Shown here piece by piece: positions 59,808 through 64,000 of a stretch of 64,000 bases of DNA. The translations under genes and the position numbers were made by a program. A model generated the notes under the pieces. It worked only from the letters and a program-made list of their open reading frames with translations. It was not told where the DNA came from and made no database searches. Origin of the DNA: Bacteroidales bacterium (GTDB lineage: Bacteria; Bacteroidota; Bacteroidia; Bacteroidales; Muribaculaceae); contig JAAVFV010000030.1 in assembly GCA_014800525.1 (NCBI GenBank), positions 1 to 64,000 on the forward strand, read 5' to 3'. Each line of letters opens with the position of its first letter. The stretch's first letter is position 1.

Positions 59808-62197
59808 TGAAGTTTCTGAGAGTTCTATTCCAACAGAAATCCGGATTCCTTGGTTTTCTCCGGAATCACCGTTTGATGTTCCTCTTATTAAGTCTGCTCA
59901 CCATATGGTTGGCAGCCTGTAATTCCGTGCGTCATGTTCCGGCAGGGGAACGCCTTCTCGATGATGTGAATATCTATCTCAATGATTCCTCTGGCAAGCT
60001 GGATGAAACCCAATTAATGACTTATGTAAGACACCAGGAGAATAACCGCCTGCTCTGGACCGCCAAATTGCGTCTCGGAATCTATAACATGAGCGGACAC
60101 GATACTACAAAATGGCTCAACCGTTTTGTTCGCAAACTTGGTGAACCTCCCGTGCTCTACAACGAAGCAGCTACTCTTTCAGATGCCCAACAGCTCCATA
60201 AAGCAATGGTCAATGCCGGCTATCTTCATTCTTCAGTGACTGTGGATACGGTCACTGATAAATCGGGACGTAAGATGAAGGTGAAGTACAACCTTGATGC
60301 CGGACGCCCCTATACAATCCGTTCGGTTGAATATGTATTCCCTAACGATACTCTCCGTGAGCTGATAATGCGTGATTCCATGCGTTTCAAGGTTCAACCC
60401 GGATCTCTGCTCGATCGCACGGCCCTTGAAGAGGAGCGCGACCTAATTACCGCCAGAATACGGAATCGCGGTTATTATGCTTTTGCTAAGGAATTTATCA
60501 CTTTCAATGCCGACACCACTGAAGGAAGCGAACTTGTGGATCTCACCCTCACCGTGAATCCTCCCCAAAATACACAGCCTTTGCGTACAATCCTCCCTAC
60601 CCATAGGGAGTATATTGTCCGGAATATCATCATAATTCCGGATTATGACCCGGGAGTGACCGATAATTTCACTCAATATCAGGCCGTTGATACAGTGAGT
60701 TATAAGGATGTAACGATTCTTTATGGTAAGAAACGTTATCTTCGTCCGGGTGTATTGGCTGAAAACTGTTTTATACGTCGCGGGCGTCCGTTCCGTCAGC
60801 GTGAGGTGGATAATACATATGCGGCTCTGTCACGTCTCTCCATTCTGAAGTTCATTAATATCAAATTCATTCCGGCCGGAGATTTAGGTGATGTCGGCTT
60901 ATTGGATGCCTATATCCTTCTGACACGTGGAAAAAGTCAGGCATTCTCCGTGGAAGTGGAAGGCACCAACTCCGAAGGAGATTTAGGAGTGGCCATAGGT
61001 CTTAATTATTCCCATCGCAATCTTGGACACGGCTCTGAAACGCTGTCGACCAAGATAAGAGGCGCTTATGAGGCGTTGAACGGTGATATCGGCGGCCTCC
61101 TCCACAACCGATATATGGAATATGGCCTTGAGGCGGGGCTGAATTTCCCAAAATTCAAGGCACCATTCCTGAAAGACCGTTTCAAACGGCGCATCATGGC
61201 CACTACAGAGCTTAATCTATCCATGAATTATCAGGAACGACCGGAGTATACACGTATCATCTCTACACTAGGATGGAGCTACCGCTGGTCGGAACGCAAC
61301 CGTAACCGTCGACATACATTCACTCCGATTGATGTCAACTATGTATATCTGCCGGAGAGCACAAATGATTTTATCAATCAGATAGCCCCCGATAACCCGC
61401 TGCTCCGATATAGTTATGAAGATCATTTCATCATGCGGATGGGATATAATTATTATTGGTCGAATAAACGTCGGGGTACGCCATGGAGTCAGTCGAATCA
61501 ACGGAATATCCATACTCTGCGTGTGAATGCGGAAGTGGCTGGAAATGTATTGTTTGCTCTCAGTTCGATATTCAATCATCGGTCGGATTTCCATTCCGAT
61601 CCTTATAAGGTGTTCGGAATCCACTATTCACAATATGCAAAGGTGGATGCCGATTTCTCTTCACTCCATATCTTCGATAGCCGTACTGCCTTGGCCTGGC
61701 ATGCGGGATTCGGAATCGGAGTGCCCTATGGGAATTCTGAAATGCTGCCGTTTGAGAAACGTTTCTATGGTGGTGGAGCCAATGGTGTGAGAGGATGGGC
61801 GGTGCGCACTCTCGGCCCCGGACGCTATCCGGGCACAAACTCAGTGAGCGATTTCATCAATCAGTGTGGCGATATCCGGCTCGACTTAAGCGTGGAATAT
61901 CGTGCCAAATTATTCTGGTTGCTTGAAGGTGCACTGTTCGCGGATGCCGGAAATATATGGACAATCCGCGATTATACCTATCAGCCTTATGGGATGTTTA
62001 AATTCAGAAACTTCTATAAGGAACTTGCTGCCGCATATGGCATCGGTCTGCGTCTCGACTTCACCTATTTTCTTCTCCGCTTCGATCTTGGAATGAAGGC
62101 TCATAATCCGGCCATCAATGCCGAGCCCTGGCCTCTGATCCATCCCCGCTGGGGTCGCGACCATTCATTTCATTTCTCAATCGGATATCCCTTCTGA
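59804..62197 (+). CDS. BamA/TamA (Omp85) superfamily lipoprotein
   Basis: Lipobox LAACNSVRHVPAGERLL; POTRA-like region; C-terminal barrel with GGANGVRGW; ends HFSIGYPF. Confidence 0.9.
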   Translation: MMKFLRVLFQQKSGFLGFLRNHRLMFLLLSLLTIWLAACNSVRHVPAGERLLDDVNIYLNDSSGKLDETQLMTYVRHQENNRLLWTAKLRLGIYNMSGHDTTKWLNRFVRKLGEPPVLYNEAATLSDAQQLHKAMVNAGYLHSSVTVDTVTDKSGRKMKVKYNLDAGRPYTIRSVEYVFPNDTLRELIMRDSMRFKVQPGSLLDRTALEEERDLITARIRNRGYYAFAKEFITFNADTTEGSELVDLTLTVNPPQNTQPLRTILPTHREYIVRNIIIIPDYDPGVTDNFTQYQAVDTVSYKDVTILYGKKRYLRPGVLAENCFIRRGRPFRQREVDNTYAALSRLSILKFINIKFIPAGDLGDVGLLDAYILLTRGKSQAFSVEVEGTNSEGDLGVAIGLNYSHRNLGHGSETLSTKIRGAYEALNGDIGGLLHNRYMEYGLEAGLNFPKFKAPFLKDRFKRRIMATTELNLSMNYQERPEYTRIISTLGWSYRWSERNRNRRHTFTPIDVNYVYLPESTNDFINQIAPDNPLLRYSYEDHFIMRMGYNYYWSNKRRGTPWSQSNQRNIHTLRVNAEVAGNVLFALSSIFNHRSDFHSDPYKVFGIHYSQYAKVDADFSSLHIFDSRTALAWHAGFGIGVPYGNSEMLPFEKRFYGGGANGVRGWAVRTLGPGRYPGTNSVSDFINQCGDIRLDLSVEYRAKLFWLLEGALFADAGNIWTIRDYTYQPYGMFKFRNFYKELAAAYGIGLRLDFTYFLLRFDLGMKAHNPAINAEPWPLIHPRWGRDHSFHFSIGYPF

Positions 62198-62255
62198 TCA
62201 TGAACTAATCCCCCCTCCAAGCGGTTAAAAATTTATGATATAATCGCGCCTCCCA

Positions 62256-62363
62256 CCCGGATCTCCCGGATCTCTCAGATCCCTCGGATCTCCCGGATTT
62301 CCCGGATCTCTCAGATCCCCCGTATTTCCCGGATCTCCCGGATCTCCAGGATCTCCCGGATCT
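62256..62363. repeat. 12 x 9-bp minisatellite
   Basis: Units of CCCGGATCT with variants CTCAGATCC, CTCGGATCT, CCCGGATTT, CCCGTATTT, CCAGGATCT; exact 9-bp register. Confidence 0.95.
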
Positions 62364-62373
62364 CAACGCTACT

Positions 62374-62412
62374 GAGTCGCGAAGCTTGTTTCCGTCCCGA
62401 CTCTGTCGGTTA
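62374..62412 (+). repeat. REP-like repeat, subfamily B (divergent 5' end)
   Basis: GAGTCGCGAAGCTTGTTTCCGTCCCGACTCTGTCGGTT. Confidence 0.8.
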
Positions 62413-62431
62413 TTTATTTAATATTTAGTCA

Positions 62432-63094
62432 ATGAAAAAATTAGTGATATTCGACCTTGACGGTACCTTACTCAATACCATCGCCGATCTGGGCCATGCA
62501 TGTAATTACGCTCTCCGTGAAATGGGATTTGCCGAACATGCACTCACCACATACAATTATATGGTCGGGAACGGTGTCCGCAAACTCGTGGAGCGAGCCG
62601 AACCCGATGCATCCCCCGAGGAAGTGGATAAACTCCTTCACCTCTTCAGAGAATATTACGATCAACATTCCTACGACCATACCAAACCCTACCCCGGTAT
62701 TCCGGAGCTTCTTGCCGATCTAAATGAAGCAGGAGTGGCGTTGGCGGTCACCTCAAATAAATATGAGGCTGCCGTAAAGCGAATCGTGGCTCATTTCTTT
62801 CCCGATATTCCTTTTGTGGCATTGCTCGGACAGGTGGAAGGCCGTCCCACCAAGCCGGATCCTTCGGTGGTATTCGCTGTAATCAATGCCCATCCTGTTC
62901 CGAAACATGATATACTCTATGTGGGGGATTCTGCAGTGGATATGGATACAGCCCGGCGCGCCTGCATCGAATCAGTCGGCGTAAGCTGGGGATTCCGGCC
63001 GGTATCGGAGCTACATAATGCTTATGCTGATCATGTGGTGAATAATCCGTCTGAAATCTATAACATTGCAGTCGGATCCGGTTCTCTCTATTGA
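62432..63094 (+). CDS. HAD-superfamily phosphoglycolate phosphatase-like hydrolase
   Basis: VIFDLDGTLLNTI, AVTSNKYEAAVKRI, KPDPSVVFAVI, YVGDSAVDMDTARRA. Confidence 0.9.
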   Translation: MKKLVIFDLDGTLLNTIADLGHACNYALREMGFAEHALTTYNYMVGNGVRKLVERAEPDASPEEVDKLLHLFREYYDQHSYDHTKPYPGIPELLADLNEAGVALAVTSNKYEAAVKRIVAHFFPDIPFVALLGQVEGRPTKPDPSVVFAVINAHPVPKHDILYVGDSAVDMDTARRACIESVGVSWGFRPVSELHNAYADHVVNNPSEIYNIAVGSGSLY

Positions 63095-63211
63095 TTCGAT
63101 TCATTTATTAAATAATTCGCGTATTGGTGTTAAGTAGCTCGCAGCAATTAATGATTGCTATATAGGGCTATGGCCGATAGAACCAATATACCCCACCTAA
63201 GGCTATTTACT

Positions 63212-64000
63212 ATGGAAGCTATTTATTCTGAAGAGTTTTTCATCTCCGCCAACGAAAGTAATCCCGAGGGAGAATTGGCTGTGAATGTCCTGGTCAATTC
63301 TCTAATCGAGATCGCCACTCTACATGCCAATCTTTCCGGATTTGGAAATCCTCATATGCAAGACCTTAATGCAGGATGGGTTCTTTCACGTCTCACCCTG
63401 GAAATGTCCTGCTATCCCAAAGTCAATACTTCATATAAGGTATTGACCTGGGTCGAGGACTGGAATCGACATTTCTCTTCCAGATGCTTCGAGATTCAGA
63501 ATCAGGATGGTGCGACAATCGGGTATGCCCGATCGATCTGGATGGTTATAAATACCCGGACTCATGAGAATTTCGGTCTGGAGCACCTCTCGTGTCCCCC
63601 GGAGCTGATTTCGAAGCATCGTTGCCCGATTGCCCGACAGGAAAAGCATGCTGAGATTCTGCCCGCAGGCTCCGTGATTCCGGAGCATTCAAGAGCATTG
63701 GTGGCGAATAAGCCCGTAAGAATCTACACCTTCCAGTATAACGATATCGACTTTTACCGCCATGTTAATACCCTTCGTTATATCACCCTCCTTCTGAATG
63801 CCTTTTCGCTCGAGGAATTCGACCATAATTTTATCTCGCGGCTTGAAATTTCTTTCCTTCATGAGGGAAGTTTCGGCGAATCCATCCGTATAGAGCGCCA
63901 TGATTTCGAGTCATCAGAAGATGGAAGGGTATCGGCCTTCTCTTTTATTCCTGAAAACACAGAAAAATCCCATCCCATTCTCTTTGCGCGTCTGCGGCTC
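63212..64000 (+). CDS. Acyl-ACP thioesterase, truncated by the window end
   Basis: Open frame from ATG 63212 to the window edge: MEAIYSEEFFISANESNPEGELAVNVLVNSLIEIATLHANLSGFG...YTFQYNDIDFYRHVNTLRYI; two hotdog-like halves. Confidence 0.85.
   Translation, partial: MEAIYSEEFFISANESNPEGELAVNVLVNSLIEIATLHANLSGFGNPHMQDLNAGWVLSRLTLEMSCYPKVNTSYKVLTWVEDWNRHFSSRCFEIQNQDGATIGYARSIWMVINTRTHENFGLEHLSCPPELISKHRCPIARQEKHAEILPAGSVIPEHSRALVANKPVRIYTFQYNDIDFYRHVNTLRYITLLLNAFSLEEFDHNFISRLEISFLHEGSFGESIRIERHDFESSEDGRVSAFSFIPENTEKSHPILFARLRL

Overview
The window is a Bacteroidales-type chromosome segment, and its gene content resembles Muribaculaceae-like gut commensals. No taxon search was possible. Most of it is housekeeping: ribE, glgB, cmk, ispH, tadA, menA, dnaB, radC, efp, rpmH, gpmI, rplS, nhaA, bcp-like, lepA, class I fumarase, gph-like and an acyl-ACP thioesterase. 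There are two accessory blocks. The first is a leftward operon (about 1.1-10.8 kb) of DUF4493/PCMD-type lipoproteins plus two paralogous beta-barrels. The second (about 32.6-44.2 kb) is a SusC/SusD pair beside two C10 (streptopain-like) peptidases. I saw no CRISPR array, rRNA, tRNA or transposase gene. The most interesting unexplained structure is intergenic. (1) Four related ORF-less elements (112-241 bp) have 20-22 bp terminal inverted repeats, a second internal inverted repeat, a covarying TTTC-loop hairpin and a conserved TCGTTTAA near one end. All four have the same orientation relative to the downstream gene. Three of them fill consecutive gaps between cmk, ispH-tadA, an ADP-ribosylglycohydrolase-like gene and menA. 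(2) Twelve copies of a REP-like repeat (two subfamilies) begin GCGCGAAGC, carry covarying mini-hairpins, and all lie on the + strand regardless of neighbouring gene direction; four are in tandem after rpmH. Other points of note are metal-ligand substitutions in the ADP-ribosylglycohydrolase-like protein, a histone-H1-like tail on GlgB, an AAA/DUF4435-like ATPase overlapping glgB, and several promoter-proximal tandem repeats.
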